A program made the translations under genes and the position numbers. From positions 186,001-250,000 of the forward strand of contig JACVRA010000073.1 of the NCBI GenBank assembly GCA_019828545.1: DNA of 64,000 bases, given 5' to 3'. How positions within the stretch are numbered: position 1 is the first letter of the stretch; every line of letters begins with the position of its first letter. Shown here piece by piece: positions 1-11,420 of this stretch. This DNA comes from Paracamarosporium sp. OC-R06-R3 (taxonomy: Eukaryota; Ascomycota; Dothideomycetes; Pleosporales; Didymosphaeriaceae). A model generated the notes under the pieces. The model was not told the origin of the DNA. It did not search any database and was given only the letters and a program-made list of their open reading frames with translations.

Positions 1-1087
1 GCGGGGAAAACCCCAGCTCTTTCCTCGCGCCCCGCAGCCACGCTATGCCGTCGCCCGTCTTCCCCGCTAACTCTGCGTCCACCCCGAGAAACCTGCACGC
101 CTTCCCCTTCGCCGTTCGCCGCAGATCGTCAACGTACTTTGAGAACGCGTCGTCGACTTTCGTCGCGCGGCCGAGCATGGCTTGCGCTTTTGCTGCGTGC
201 TCGGACGACGAGAGACATAGGCGGGCGAAGAGGTGCGCGCGGACTTTGGGTATCTCCACGCTTTTGAACATCCAGTCTTTGCTGTTTTTGTTCCTATCTT
301 CGACTACGGCGGCGGGGTAGGGGTCGTCTTTCAGGACGGTGATGAGCGTTGCTTCAGCGAGTGTGAGTTCTGCGAGGGCGCCGAGGACGGGGGTCGATAT
401 GTCCACGGCAGCGGGCTGCGCGTGCCACTGTTGTGAGCGGTTCACGAGCAAGGTGTATATGGCGTTTGCGTCGAGGAAGTGCTTCATTGCGGCCGTAATT
501 GCGGTTGCGCGCTGTTCAGGCGTAGGGAGCGTAGCATTGTAGAGCGTGTGCAGCTGGGCGCGGGCTTGCAGGCTGTATACGTATGCTAGCGTTGACAGCG
601 TGAAGAAGAGCTCGCTTTCAAGACTCTTCAGCTTTATCCGTACGGGCTCCCTTCCTGGCACCGTGGAAGATAGTGTCGAGCGCCATTCCACCTCTAGCTC
701 TTTTACCAGCACCAGGTCGATTTCCTCGCCGGCACAGCTAGTCCCGCTCAGACCTGCATCGAGGGCAAACAAGTACGGGATGTAGTCTTGGAGCGCAGAG
801 AGGACGGTCGAGAGATTGGACGCTTGCGACGAGGGCGGGATGCGTTTGTAGCGTTTCAGGACATCGCGGACGACGCCGCGCGCGGTCGTGGCGCAGTTTG
901 GTAGCGATGGGTGGGTGCTGCTGCTGAAGGAATCGGTGAAGGAAATGCTAGATGTTGTAGGTAGTACGAAAGGGAACGGCATGTCGAGATGTTGGTGGTG
1001 GGGTATGCGGGTTTCGTGCTGGAGCTGTTGATGCAGGTACAGAGTGGGGTCTGCGATAGCTTGGCACCATGCATCAAGTGACGCCAT
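1..1087 (-). CDS. palC: pH-response regulator PalC, BRO1 domain (3' end beyond window)
   Basis: BRO1-domain protein of the fungal Pal/Rim ambient-pH pathway. In known systems PalC links the plasma-membrane sensor complex to ESCRT-III (Vps32) during activation of the PacC factor. The minus frame is open from an ATG at 1087 to the window edge, 362 codons with no intron needed. It begins MASLDAWCQAI, and the family blocks DWMFKS, IPKVRAHLFARLCL, DDLRRTAKGKACRFLG and IAWLRGARKELGF occur in the expected order. The missing part is the C-terminus. The ATG chosen is the first in frame and matches the family N-terminus. The next gene, a complex I subunit, lies 300 bp upstream on the same strand. Confidence 0.9.
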   Translation of the reverse strand, partial: MASLDAWCQAIADPTLYLHQQLQHETRIPHHQHLDMPFPFVLPTTSSISFTDSFSSSTHPSLPNCATTARGVVRDVLKRYKRIPPSSQASNLSTVLSALQDYIPYLFALDAGLSGTSCAGEEIDLVLVKELEVEWRSTLSSTVPGREPVRIKLKSLESELFFTLSTLAYVYSLQARAQLHTLYNATLPTPEQRATAITAAMKHFLDANAIYTLLVNRSQQWHAQPAAVDISTPVLGALAELTLAEATLITVLKDDPYPAAVVEDRNKNSKDWMFKSVEIPKVRAHLFARLCLSSSEHAAKAQAMLGRATKVDDAFSKYVDDLRRTAKGKACRFLGVDAELAGKTGDGIAWLRGARKELGFSP

Positions 1088-1386
1088 CCGAAGTGAATTG
1101 AGCCTAGATAAAACATTGTGAATAAACTCTAGCACGGAGTTGAAACCGACACATTGGAGAAGATGATTCTTGCTGTAACAGAGCTGGCTATTCGAGCTGG
1201 CCTGCTCAATGGCAGGCATATGTACAGTTTTGCCAGCTCACCACTGCTGTCTCTGAAGTCCCAAACGCGCAACCGAGCGCCTCTATTCGACCCGAATGTA
1301 ATCCTCGAAGCTGCTCATAGCCCATGCCTGCCGCATCGATCTTCTGCTCGGCCAACGTTCCACGCATTGCTTTCCTAACGGGTCAT

Positions 1387-1853
1387 CTACTTCTTCTCGA
1401 CGTAGTTGAATTGCGCATAGAGGTATCCCTTAACCTTGGCGTCCTTCAGAAGCTCGAAATACCGCTCTGTAACACACCCGTTAGCTTATCTGCCCGATGG
1501 ATCCCTGTCAATCGGCCACCACGAGAGCAATCTACGGCCACGCCGGTCAAGCTTAGGGGAATCACGCATGATAGCACGATCTGCCCTGATCTCCCAACCA
1601 TTCAAACAATTCAAAACCCTCGCGTACCTCTCAAATGTCCGCACTTCTCCAAGTGGTTCACGCCCTCGCGGCGGTAGCACTTGCCCATCTCCTCCCTCAC
1701 CAAACGCGCCATCATACTCCGCACCCATTGCTCGCGGATAATCGCATCCTGTGCAGCCTTGAAGGCCTGGTTATCGTCGTAGTCGACGCCCTCGAAGGTC
1801 GGCGGGACGGAGGGCTTCTTTGCGAGGAAAGCGGCGGACTCGGGGGTCGGCAT
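1387..1853 (-). CDS. NADH:ubiquinone oxidoreductase 12 kDa subunit (NDUFB10/PDSW family)
   Basis: Accessory subunit of the membrane arm of mitochondrial complex I. Two exons, 1853-1628 and 1466-1387, give 101 residues. The intron at 1627-1467 has a gtacgc donor and a ttacag acceptor, and splicing restores the family block HLRERYFELLKDAKVKGY. Exon 1 holds MPTPESAAFLAKKP, REQWVRSMMARLV and KCYRREGVNHLEKCG, with the cysteines typical of this intermembrane-space subunit. The frame stays open upstream to 2051 with another possible start, but known homologues begin at MPTPES, so 1853 was chosen. Length is normal for the fungal subunit. Confidence 0.9.
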
Positions 1854-2320
1854 TGTGGCGGAGCGGCGCTTTTCGGCGCGTGTGAATGTGCGAGGGTGTT
1901 CGAAGGTCGCGGGAGGGGGCGCCGGGGTGGGCTTGCGAGCGTCAATGGGGGGTTGGGGGTGGTATTGGAGCTGTGGTTGTAGGCGTTGGTGCGTGATGAA
2001 AGCTGAGGTCCGAGCGAATCGGATGGCGCTAGTATAAGCAAGAACGGTCACGTGTTGCTAGCTTCACCCGCACCTCTGGTTTTGCTCGTTCTCAGACTGC
2101 GGCATCACGCTCCTATGTTTGAATTATACAGTTCTGACGCGCCTTCTACGCCCTATTATTTATGCAAATAAAACTTACATTAGAATCAGCAGGTAACGAA
2201 CGCCCTTAGTACTTCAAAACCCCGTAAGGCATCGCCGTTAACTCCTTATGTACAATATCGAATTACACTATTTACACCTCCTAACATTCAATCTTAAATC
2301 TCCAAATCACCCCTCACTCC

Positions 2321-3028
2321 TCACCCCTCGCCCCTCCCCTTCCCAACAACACTATCCCTCCTCTCTCCCAACCCCAAACCCCCCAAAATCCCATCCCCCC
2401 TAACCCTCCAGTCCCTCACCCAACTCCCCATCGCCGACCCAACACTCCCCCATTCCCCCTCGTACCTCGCCTCCTCCTGCGATGCACGAGAAAGATACTT
2501 CACTTTCCAGCGCCAGTCCTCGAAGCGCACGGCGGAGGCGGAGGTCTCGAGGGAGTGTAGGAGGGCGGCGCGGCGGCGGAGGCACAGGGCGCAGGGGGTG
2601 TGGATGGCGAGGGTTTGGAAGGGGTGCGTTTGGATGTTGGGGCATTCTTTGGGGGGTGGTGTGTCTTGGGATGGGGGAGGATCTGGGCTTTGTTCTGGAT
2701 CTGGATCTGGATCTGGGTCTGGGTCTGAGTCTGGATGTGATGGTGGTGGTAGGGTTGCTTTGGAGTTTGGCGCAGTGTGCGGGAGCGGAGGCGAGGCTGT
2801 TGGTGCGGCGATATTGTGACCTTGGTGGAATGTAGTATTCCGCGCGGTATGCGAGGGTGCGGGCGGCTCGGTTTGGGCAGGTGCGAGACGAGGCGCCCCT
2901 TGCTCAGTGTCTATATGGCGCGGTATTGAATTTCGCGTTGAGCGGGCGGCTGCGCAAGGGCGGATGGGCCGCGCCGACGACGTCGTGTGTCCGCAGCCCA
3001 GGAAGATGTAGAGGCGGTAGTAGCACAT
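2321..3028 (-). CDS. Hypothetical fungal protein with N-terminal CYYRLYIFLGCGH block
   Basis: Function not recognised. A single exon gives 235 residues from the ATG at 3028. The frame is open to about 3178, but the segment MCYYRLYIFLGCGH resembles the start of a recurrent class of small ascomycete proteins, so the internal ATG was preferred. Visible features are Cys/His at the N-terminus, a long Pro/Thr/Ser-rich low-complexity middle with an Asp-Pro dipeptide run encoded by a ggatct/gggtct hexamer-like repeat near 2695-2730, a HTPCALCLRRR motif, and a folded-looking tail with WRWKVKYLSR. The paired Cys could bind zinc; that is inference. The gene may also be longer at the 5' end. Confidence 0.55.
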   Translation of the reverse strand: MCYYRLYIFLGCGHTTSSARPIRPCAAARSTRNSIPRHIDTEQGAPRLAPAQTEPPAPSHTARNTTFHQGHNIAAPTASPPLPHTAPNSKATLPPPSHPDSDPDPDPDPDPEQSPDPPPSQDTPPPKECPNIQTHPFQTLAIHTPCALCLRRRAALLHSLETSASAVRFEDWRWKVKYLSRASQEEARYEGEWGSVGSAMGSWVRDWRVRGDGILGGLGLGERRDSVVGKGRGEG

Positions 3029-3805
3029 TGTGTGGCGTGTGCGGCGGGCGAGGGTTGACGGGGGTATACCATGCGTGGCTGTGTGTGGGACGTGAATCAC
3101 TGCGAATAGAAGGGTGCGGGAGTGCTTATGTATGTGCGCTTGGCTGGCCGGTTTCTTTGTTCTGTGTTCGGCCTTCATTGTTAGGAACGTGGGCTTGCTT
3201 CACTGTGGAATTGTAAGGATGTTCTAAGGACGTTAACGTTGTCGCGGCGGGTTGGGTGAGGTTTCCGTTCACGGTAATAGGGGCGTGGGGAGAGGGGTTG
3301 ACAGTGTGTGGTACAAGAATGAGGGATTACTGAGAGAGTGAAGGGGGACCCTGACCGGCTTTGAATTTTACTAGCACTGAACGTGATCAACGAGAGGTGG
3401 AGAAAGCCTGCCGCAGAGAAGTGAACCCGGAGGTGTGAGACAAAGGTGAAAGGAAAGCATGATTAGGAAGACGCTGTGTAACGGTTGTTGGCCGCCGACG
3501 GAGCGTGAGGATAGGGATAATCATTCGTACTATACTATTGGTCTACCACAACAAGCATACTATTTGATAATACATCTACCGTTGTGATCCATTTGACCTG
3601 CTGTCTGACTTTTTAGCATGATAGCCTAGGAAGATTGCATGCAGTGTGCCATTTGATTCATGAGTATTCATACTGGCATGGTCTTACGCCATTGTGAGTC
3701 AGGGACAAGAAGACGATCTTAAAGAGTGCAATTGTTGTATTATACATAAACATTAACAGCGAGTCGTATATTCTCTATTACTCGTACAGCCCACTCAGGC
3801 CAAGC
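3029..3805. other. Intergenic, no gene seen
   Basis: Spacer between two minus-strand genes. It must hold the promoter of the 2321-3028 gene and the 3' UTR of the MFS gene. Short open frames here lack family resemblance. Confidence 0.5.
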
Positions 3806-5920
3806 TTACAATTTCTCCGCGCTCGAAGGCATAGGTGTACCCTCACCTCCCTTCTCAACATCCGCACTCAGATTTCCGTTGCTCGCAGTGAGGTCATCCT
3901 TACTAGCCCGCTTGCTCCTCTTTTTCTCTTCCCTCGCAGCCTCTCTCTCTAGCCTCTTCCTCCTTTCTTCTTCTATACCCGTCTTGGTTTCCTCGTGCTG
4001 CTTCGAAAGGATATTCTTTGTGATCAGGAAGCTCACGGCAAGACCAGCAGCCGCGAAGCAAACATACAAAATCCACATAGTAGACAGCGAGTCGGCGAAG
4101 GCCTTCCTTGCAATACCCTTCTCGTTTTCGGGGAGGGTGTTGATGAGTCCTACGTTGGCACCCGCAGAACCGCCGCCAAAAGCTGAGGCAGTTTGGTCGC
4201 CCAGTGCTGCGCGGAGCATCGGTTGCTTGGAAATCATCTCGTTTTGAAAGACGACTGAACCGACTACAATTGAAATGGCAGAGCCAAGGTTACGAACAAA
4301 GCCGAAGGTTGCCGTCGCAGTGGCAATGTCCCGTTTCTGTTGGTGACCGTTAGCATGTGATACTGATGAGGAAAGTGGAGTGTTGAGAACTTAAAGCTGG
4401 GCGCAGCCATAGACTAGGTGCTAGCCACATATGCATGCAGAAACACAGAGTGAGCATGCCGGGGAAGTGGGAGAACGTACCGGAACTAAGCTTTGCAACG
4501 CGATAAGAGGTGATTGGAAGTTAGGCCCCACACCGATTCCAGCAATGATCTGGAAGATAATAATCTTGGCCCAAGACGAGTGCGCTCCAAGGTCTATGAA
4601 TGTACCGAAGCCAGCGACCATGAACACTAATCCAAACCAGATGCATGGCAGGTATTGCCCAGTCTTGCGAATGAATACGCCAGTGAAGGCTGACAGGAAC
4701 GATAGAGACAATGCGGTCGGGAGAAGATACACGCCCGAGAGAATGGGCGTAGCGCCAAGCACAGCTTGGAAGTACAAAGGTAAGAAGTAAGAACCGGAGA
4801 TGAATACAAATGCATGGAAGAAACAGACTCCAAGTGCCGCCAGATTCGAGCGCTTGGAGAACAGATCCAGTGGCATTAGGGGGTACGGTGCAAGGCGGTG
4901 CTCGACGACGAAGAACAATCCTATGGTGACTACCCCAAAGACGATGAGGCAAATGACGGTGGCCGAATTCCACGGGAAAGTAACTCCACCAAATTCCAGT
5001 CCAAGGAGAACCATGATTGTCCCGCCTACCATTGTCAACGAACCCAGCCAGTCTACGGCCTTTAGTCCTTCCCATAGCGGCGTCTTGGGCGTGTGTAGAT
5101 CCAGAACAAATAGAATGATGATGAACGCGCATCCATCCAGGGGCAGATTCAGGTAGAAACACCAACGCCAACTGACCTTCTGTGTGAAGGCGCCTCCAAC
5201 AATGGGACCCATGCTGGATGCCAAAGCCCAGACACCTCCAATAATACCAAAATATGCTCCTCGTTCTCGCATGGCGAACAGATCCGATATGCAAATGTTA
5301 ACCAGCACAATCAAGCCTCCGCCTCCAATGCCTTGAATGACGCGCGCTGCGATCAGCATGTCCATGTTCACAGAGACAGCTGCCAACAGCGAGCCCACAA
5401 AGAAGATGGCATTTGTGACCAATAGTATAGGCTTCCTTCCAAAGATATCAGACACTTTGCCCCATATTGGCGTTGCTGCTGAATTCGCGATCAGGTAGGC
5501 GGAGCCAACCCAGGTATATCCCGAAGCGGAGTGAAATTGTTCGGCAATGGTCGGTAAAGCGGTGGTTACGATGGTGATGTCGAGTGCCACGAGTAACACG
5601 GCGATGCCAAGGGAGAGCATAATCAGTGTAATTTTGAGCTTGCTTCTCTGAGGCTGCTCCTCTTGCATCTGAGCTTCGGGTTGCGCTTCTGGGCCGCCAT
5701 TTGTTGCATCGTTCTTGTCTGTTGGCTCCGCAACATCGTTCGAGGGTAGATATGGATCGGGGTTTCCTGCAGTATGGCTAGAAGCTGAACTGCTTGCAGG
5801 TGCACCAGTGGCTTCGAAGTCGTTGTCGGCCATTAGTGCAGGTTGCGGTAGTGGCGTGCGGGCGTCCGACGTGGTACCGGTCTGTGGCGACACAGCATCG
5901 CCTTTTAAACTCGACGCCAT
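3806..5920 (-). CDS. MFS transporter, DHA2/14-spanner drug:H+ antiporter type
   Basis: Predicted plasma-membrane or vacuolar proton-coupled exporter of drugs, toxins or metabolites; the substrate cannot be read from sequence. Exons 5920-4481 and 4336-3806 give 656 residues. The 144-nt intron joins IALQSLVP to KRDIATATATFGF in phase 0. A disordered, acidic 90-residue N-tail precedes the membrane domain. MFS signatures are visible: LDITIVTTALPTIA in TM1, GKVSDIFGRKP in the first loop, ARVIQGIGGGG, and the antiporter motif C region SMGPIVGGAF. The C-tail is charged and rich in Lys/Glu. No biosynthetic cluster flanks it, so a specific role is not implied. Confidence 0.9.
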
Positions 5921-8015
5921 GTTTGAGGTTGACCGAGAGAAAGAGGCGAGGAGATTTGATTCTGAGAATCAAGCGCGCATAGTGGCACAAAACCCAGGCT
6001 GAAGGCTTCGTACAAAAAAATGGCTACGAAATCGATGAGCTAATTGGGCTCGGCTCGGGTGGTCTGAAGGTGCCGATGTTGCAATGACTCGATCTGCGGG
6101 GCACATCGGCGCGCAATGTCATGTGGAAGATGTCCGAAAGGGGCGTCATCTCGCGTTCCTGGCTGCACAGCTGTTTGTATCCTGGGAGACGTGAATTGGG
6201 TTTGTTGATAGAAACGTGCTCGAGACGTAACATGGACGTGAGATAATCGACGGCTAGCACCCGCGTAGGAAAAGCTTGGTTTGCTTGGCTGCACGCGAAT
6301 TTGGGGGCCTATCAGACCCACAGGGCGACCAGGAGAGTGCTGACATGCACGGGCTCAGTTGAGAGTTGTGCGAAAGCGACAGATCTGGCGTTTGAGCCAA
6401 CAGATTCACGATACTGTGGCGTTGCGCGAATCGTACGCGCGACTGTGTACGTAGCGAGTGGTTGTACGACGTACCACGATGATGTACGAAGGGTACAAGG
6501 ACCTCTCGAAGTTGCATAAGAACCGCTACGTCTCTGTGGCGAGATATCAATGGTCCCAGACTATGATTATGACCTGCTACCACAGAACCTATTTCATCTC
6601 AGACTGTCTGGTAGTTGTGTTGTTGCAAATTCAAAGGACACGCTGGAATGCTATACCGAGGACCGTTGTTTGGAATCTACTGTTTGCTTCGCTGTGGTTG
6701 TCAGACACCAAGAGATTGAACTCGGTTGGCAGAAGCAGGAGGAACATGTCACAGATCTGAGAGCAACAACACAAGGATGGAACGCCAGAAACGGCCAGGG
6801 TAGTGGGATCCCGTCACTCTGGAGATTGGCGGTGAGGAGCGAGACAGGATCGATCGAGTGAGGGGATCAGAGTTTAGGACGAGACGGCGGCTGACGAATC
6901 TCTTGCCCTCGCAGCTCAAACACTGCAGCCCTCAGGCCAGATAACAACGCCTGGTGTTGATGATGCTAGCGGATAAGCATGATCTCATAGTACCAACCCC
7001 GCAAAGTGTGGTAGAGGGTGAGAAGATAACCCTGGCGCAGACCCTGGCGGTGGGCTAAACAGGTGCAAAGTATCGTAATCCAGGCAGATGGATCGAGATA
7101 GCAGACTTGGTGTTGAGGACCTAAGTGCGCAGCTAGGCGCATGTTGCAGGGCAGCGGTCGAGTAGGACGGGGGCATGGCATGCACGGCTGTGGTGTCGAC
7201 GGCATCGCGTCTCCCGCGCAGGTGGTCGTCATTTGCCGCCGCAAATAGGTGCACATCGGCAGGCATGCAACCCGTCGCTAGCGCATTCCGCGTCGATAGC
7301 GCAGTGAAAGGCGCAGGGCGTGGAGGAGGCGTTGGACAGCAAAGGCGGTCCCTCGAAATTTTCTAGCGCCCGTAGCCCTACAGCAGATGCGCGGGCCCAG
7401 GCTTTGTTCTGTTGGGAGCGCGCCGATCAGCCGAGGGCACCCATGGGCGGGCGGAGGCCCTGGGCTGCGAACGTGATGGGCGCGGCGGGCGCTGCTGGGC
7501 GCTGCGGGCGCGGTGCTGAGGACGGGCGACGGGCGACGGGCGGCGGGCGACACAGCTGCTGCACGCATGCCGAACGCGGCCCCCGCAAGCAGGACCCAGG
7601 CGCGGAGAACAGAGGAGCACAAGTGGACACGGCGGCGCCCAGAAGGCGGGGAGGCCAGGGCTAGGGGCTCCATGGGCCGTCGACGCCTTCGGCTAGGCCT
7701 TCACCGTGCCAGAAGCCTCTGCCGTGGCCAAAGCGCCCCTACATACCACCCAACGCCCAAGCGTCCTCCCAACGTCGTCCCCACGCTCCCCCCAAGCACC
7801 ACGTCTGCATCCGAGGCGCCCCTTGCCTCGCTGCCCACGCCCTGCCCATTCCCATTCCGCCCTGCCCACAACAACACGCCGCCCCCCGCACTCGACACCC
7901 CCGTACAAAACAGGACGCATGTCGGCCTCGCCAGCACCACCACCGCGGAGGGAGGTCTTGGTCCGATAGACACACACACACCATCGCAGCCGGCCATTGA
8001 GCCCGCGCACGCACA
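5921..8015. other. Intergenic, shared upstream region of MFS and Reg1-like genes
   Basis: About 2.1 kb between divergent genes. From about 7380 to 7960 it becomes strongly GC-rich, with a cgggcga repeat tract near 7523-7551 and a C-rich strand at 7730-7960, consistent with a promoter and long 5' UTR of the downstream gene. Open frames on both strands here look like by-products of high GC. Confidence 0.5.
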
Positions 8016-9775
8016 ATGACAGACGTTATGGCCCCGCCCGTCGACATGCTCTCGCCGCGTGCCCCGCTCCGCCCGTCCACCTCGCACACGTCCTTCTTCG
8101 ACGCCCACCAGTCCCCCTTTGCCCTGCGCAGGAGCAGCTGCTCCTTCTCCGACCTCAATGACCTGCGCTCCTCGCTCCACTCGTCCCGCACCTCGTCGAT
8201 CCAGTCGACCCCCGCGAGCAGCCTATCGCTCGACAAATCCGAGGACGAGTCGGCCAGCAGCGACGACGACGAGTGCCTGGCATTCCCCTCGTACAGCATC
8301 GCACAGAAGCCAATCCACGTAGACGACGCAGATCCCTCGCTCTCGAACCCCTTGCGCGCCACCGTCACCCCCTCGCCCACAGACGAGCCGGCCTCTACCC
8401 CGGATCACGTCCCGGTCTCCGAGGACGACACGAACCTGCGCCCCGAGCCCTCTCAGCACGTTGACTATCTCTCGCACGATTGGAAGGAAGAGGACATCTG
8501 GTCATCGTGGCGGCATATCGTCGAGCACCGCAGCGTCTACGGCGAGCGTTCGAGATTAGAGAACGCGTCGTGGCGACAATGGGCAAAATTGCAATACAGA
8601 CTCCGGACCGTTACTCCGGAGTCTCTGAACTGGTACGTCGCCAAAATATGGACACCTTTGTGTACGGCCTATGCTAACTTTCTGCTAGGTTGAAGGAGAG
8701 CGACGTCACTTGGTTGTACGGCCCCTTACAGCCCTCTGCCAATCGACATGGTGGCCAACACGCCTCGGAGCCGGTCAGCCGGTTATCGAAATCGAACTCA
8801 TTCCTCACCAAGAAACCTATCTTGAAAAAACGGAGTATGTCTGAAGTGATGCTACAGAAGTCGATATCGACATCATCACTAGTCAGCCAAGCTGCGGCAG
8901 CAGTGCAAGCGCAGCAAGCTTCCACCGTCAACTTCGAAGGACGAAGACGACGGCCATTCGTCGGCCGTGCAATTGCATCAGATTTTACATTGATCCCAAC
9001 TCGGACTATCAGCCGAGATACCACGGATTACTTCTCTTCACAGCCCACATCAGGCCTAATAACGCCCGATCAGGGGGAAAAGAAGCACATCCGGTTTGAC
9101 GAGAAGGTTGAGCAATGCATCGCTGTCGACTGCAAAGGCGTCGACGAGGATGACGAAGAAGACTTCAACCACAACCCCTGGGCAAAGTACCGCGACGATG
9201 ACTCGTCGTCAGACGAAGGCGTGGTAATGATGAAGCGATCAAGAAGAAAACGCCCTTTGTCAAGGGTCAGCTCAAAAACGAGCATAAGTGGAGACAACAA
9301 GACGATAGCCAAGCTAGAACCTACAACCCTAAAGTACAGAACAGAGTCTCCGGACGTCACAGAGCAGCAGACCACACACTCCCTCGGCTTCTTCCGCTCA
9401 AGTCGACTCTCACCATCACCCTCACAAGAAACTCTCCGACCCGCCCACCCTTCAAGTAATTTCCTCCTCCCCGAAGACGACAGTGAAGACGACTTCACCT
9501 TCAGCCCCGCCGGAGCCTACGAGGTCAAGAGACCGCACACTCCAACCCCCTCAGATCCTTACTCAATACCTCCAGACGAACCCCCTATAGAAGGCTCATC
9601 AGAATCCAGTTCCAGCGGCTTACGACGTACACCCTCGGGCATGTTCATGCCCTTTGAAGACGAAGACGAGAACCTGCAACAACCCGGCATAATCGGCAGG
9701 GTCGTAGACACGGTCAACACAGCGCGGGACATCGCCCACGTGATATGGAATGTTGGGTGGAGGAGCGGAAATTGA
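8016..9775 (+). CDS. reg1: Reg1-like regulatory subunit of protein phosphatase 1 (DUF1752)
   Basis: Probable targeting subunit of type 1 phosphatase (Glc7), as for yeast Reg1, which directs dephosphorylation of Snf1 during glucose repression. Exons 8016-8632 and 8689-9775 give 567 residues. The 56-nt intron has gtacgt, a gctaac branch and a ctag end, and splicing rebuilds the conserved SLNWLKESDVTWLYGP. The DUF1752-type block spans about residues 153-216. The PP1-docking region KKHIRFDEKVEQCIAV lies near residues 338-352, with IRF standing for the RVxF motif. The rest is Ser/Asp/Glu-rich and probably disordered, ending in a conserved-looking amphipathic helix (GIIGRVVDTVNTARDI). Confidence 0.88.
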
Positions 9776-9785
9776 TTTGTAGCAT

Positions 9786-9828
9786 CGTCGTCATCATCAT
9801 CATTTTCATCACCATCATCATCATCAGC
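9786..9828. repeat. CAT/TCA-rich simple repeat
   Basis: Imperfect trinucleotide tract of tcatca units, interrupted by tttt and acc, starting 11 bp after the stop codon of the Reg1-like gene, so it would lie in that gene's 3' UTR. Confidence 0.85.
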
Positions 9829-10375
9829 TTTGGCGTTTCACGGAGGCTGTTTCGGGGCTTTTGATTCGGTGTCTCTTCTTTTGCGCACATAGCGTTTTCG
9901 CGTTTGGGTCGGACAGGCTGGTTGGGTGGGTGGGATTGGCGGGGCGTGTTGTATGTTTGGCTGGTTGGTTGGCTGGCTGGCTGTGCTTCCAATTGGGTGG
10001 AGGCACGGCTGGGCACGGGTGAACATGTATAGGCGGTGCTGTGCCGTGGCTACGTGCGCTGCATCCACCGATAACATTACATTACAACACAATACATTAA
10101 CATATCATACCTATTTGAGTATCTAAATAAATCAACGTACTTCATCTTTACCGTTTACTTCTAGTCTGAACTATCTTTCGGTCTGGTCTGATCTGCTCTG
10201 CTCTGGTTGGCTTCATGTAATATGACATAGAAATCCGAGTAGCTAGCACGCACGCGCGGCATACCGCTCCCCCGGTGCAAAGAACGCACGTACTTCGGGG
10301 GATGTAAATAAGGAGAATGCGGGGACGCTGGGATGCTCGTATATGCGTGGTTGTATTGAGTACTAAGGACAAAGG

Positions 10376-11020
10376 AATAGAGTTTGAGGTTCTAATGTTG
10401 CTAGGTGCGAGAGAGAGATTATGCTTCCGGGATGGGGATGTAAGTACAGCGTGTGAGGCGAGGCGAGGCGAGATGGGAGTGCGGAACGGGCGCGTATGTG
10501 TGTTATGTTGAGTGCCAGTCAGATAAACAGAACAGAGTTAGATGAACAGAGTTTGAACTTTTATTGTTGCTGGGTGTAAGAGTAAATATGCTTCCGGGGA
10601 TGCATGTGTGATGCTTGTATATGCGTGTTTTACGTCGGGTATCAAAGTCCGAGGTAAACGAACAGAGTTTGAGGTCTAATGTCTTCTGGTGTAAGAAAGC
10701 ACTCGTACTTCTGCCAATGAAAAGTACAGCCTGTCTGAGATGAAAATGCCGTGACGCACGCTCGCGTATGTGTGTTATGTTGGGTACCAGAGTCAAAGAA
10801 ACAGGGTTTGGGCTTCTACTGTTCCATACTTCCGGGATGCAAGCACTATGTGGAAGCACACATATGCGTGTTTACACCGAGGAGCAGGGCCAAAGAAACA
10901 GAGTTTGAGCTCTAATGTTCCCCCGTGCAAGAGTAGTCGTGCTTCTGGGGATGCATGCGTGGTGCTCGTATATGCGTGTTTACATCGAGAACCAGGGTCA
11001 AAGAAACAGAGTTTGAGCTT
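10376..11020 (+). repeat. Degenerate minisatellite, units of about 100-140 bp
   Basis: The phrase (g)aacagagtttgag recurs at about 10380, 10547, 10662, 10800, 10898 and 11004. Each copy is followed by variants of tctaatgtt, gtgcaagagta, tgcttccggggatgcatg, tgctcgtatatgcgtgttt and agtcaaagaaacag. Five diverged units are therefore seen head to tail; one copy carries extra aggcg repeats (10456-10471). No coding potential is apparent. Confidence 0.8.
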
Positions 11021-11396
11021 TTAGGTTTGGGTTTGGGTTTGAGTTGGATTGGGTTTAGCCTGGGTCAACACGGTGCGGGGCGGATGTTGAGCCGCTGATC
11101 GGTGGGCTTTGTGTATGTGGTTTAGCGTTGCTGAAAACGGGGTGGGATGGGGAATGGTTCGGTCGGTGGCTGGATCGGTGGGCGGTTGGATCGGTAGGTT
11201 GGCTGGGTTCAGATGGATCGGCTCATATGAAATCTGCGATACGTGATGGAGGCATTGGTGGGTGGAAATGTGTATGGGGAAGGTCTGTGGTGTGGAGATT
11301 GCTGTGGTGTGCGAGGTGAGGGATGTGCGATGGGCACTTGGATGGGATGGGTGGAAATATCACGTGCGGGTTATGTGTTGGTTGGAAAAATGTGGA

Positions 11397-11420
11397 TGTG
11401 TGTGTGTGTGTGTGTGTGTG
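11397..11420. repeat. (TG)12 microsatellite
   Basis: Twelve uninterrupted TG dinucleotides in the gap between the Reg1-like and calnexin genes. Confidence 0.95.

Noticed and set aside
7278..8380. Several overlapping frames on both strands of the GC-rich region before and over the Reg1-like gene
   Set aside because: High GC removes stop codons; the frames contradict each other and have Arg/Pro/Ala-rich composition without domains.
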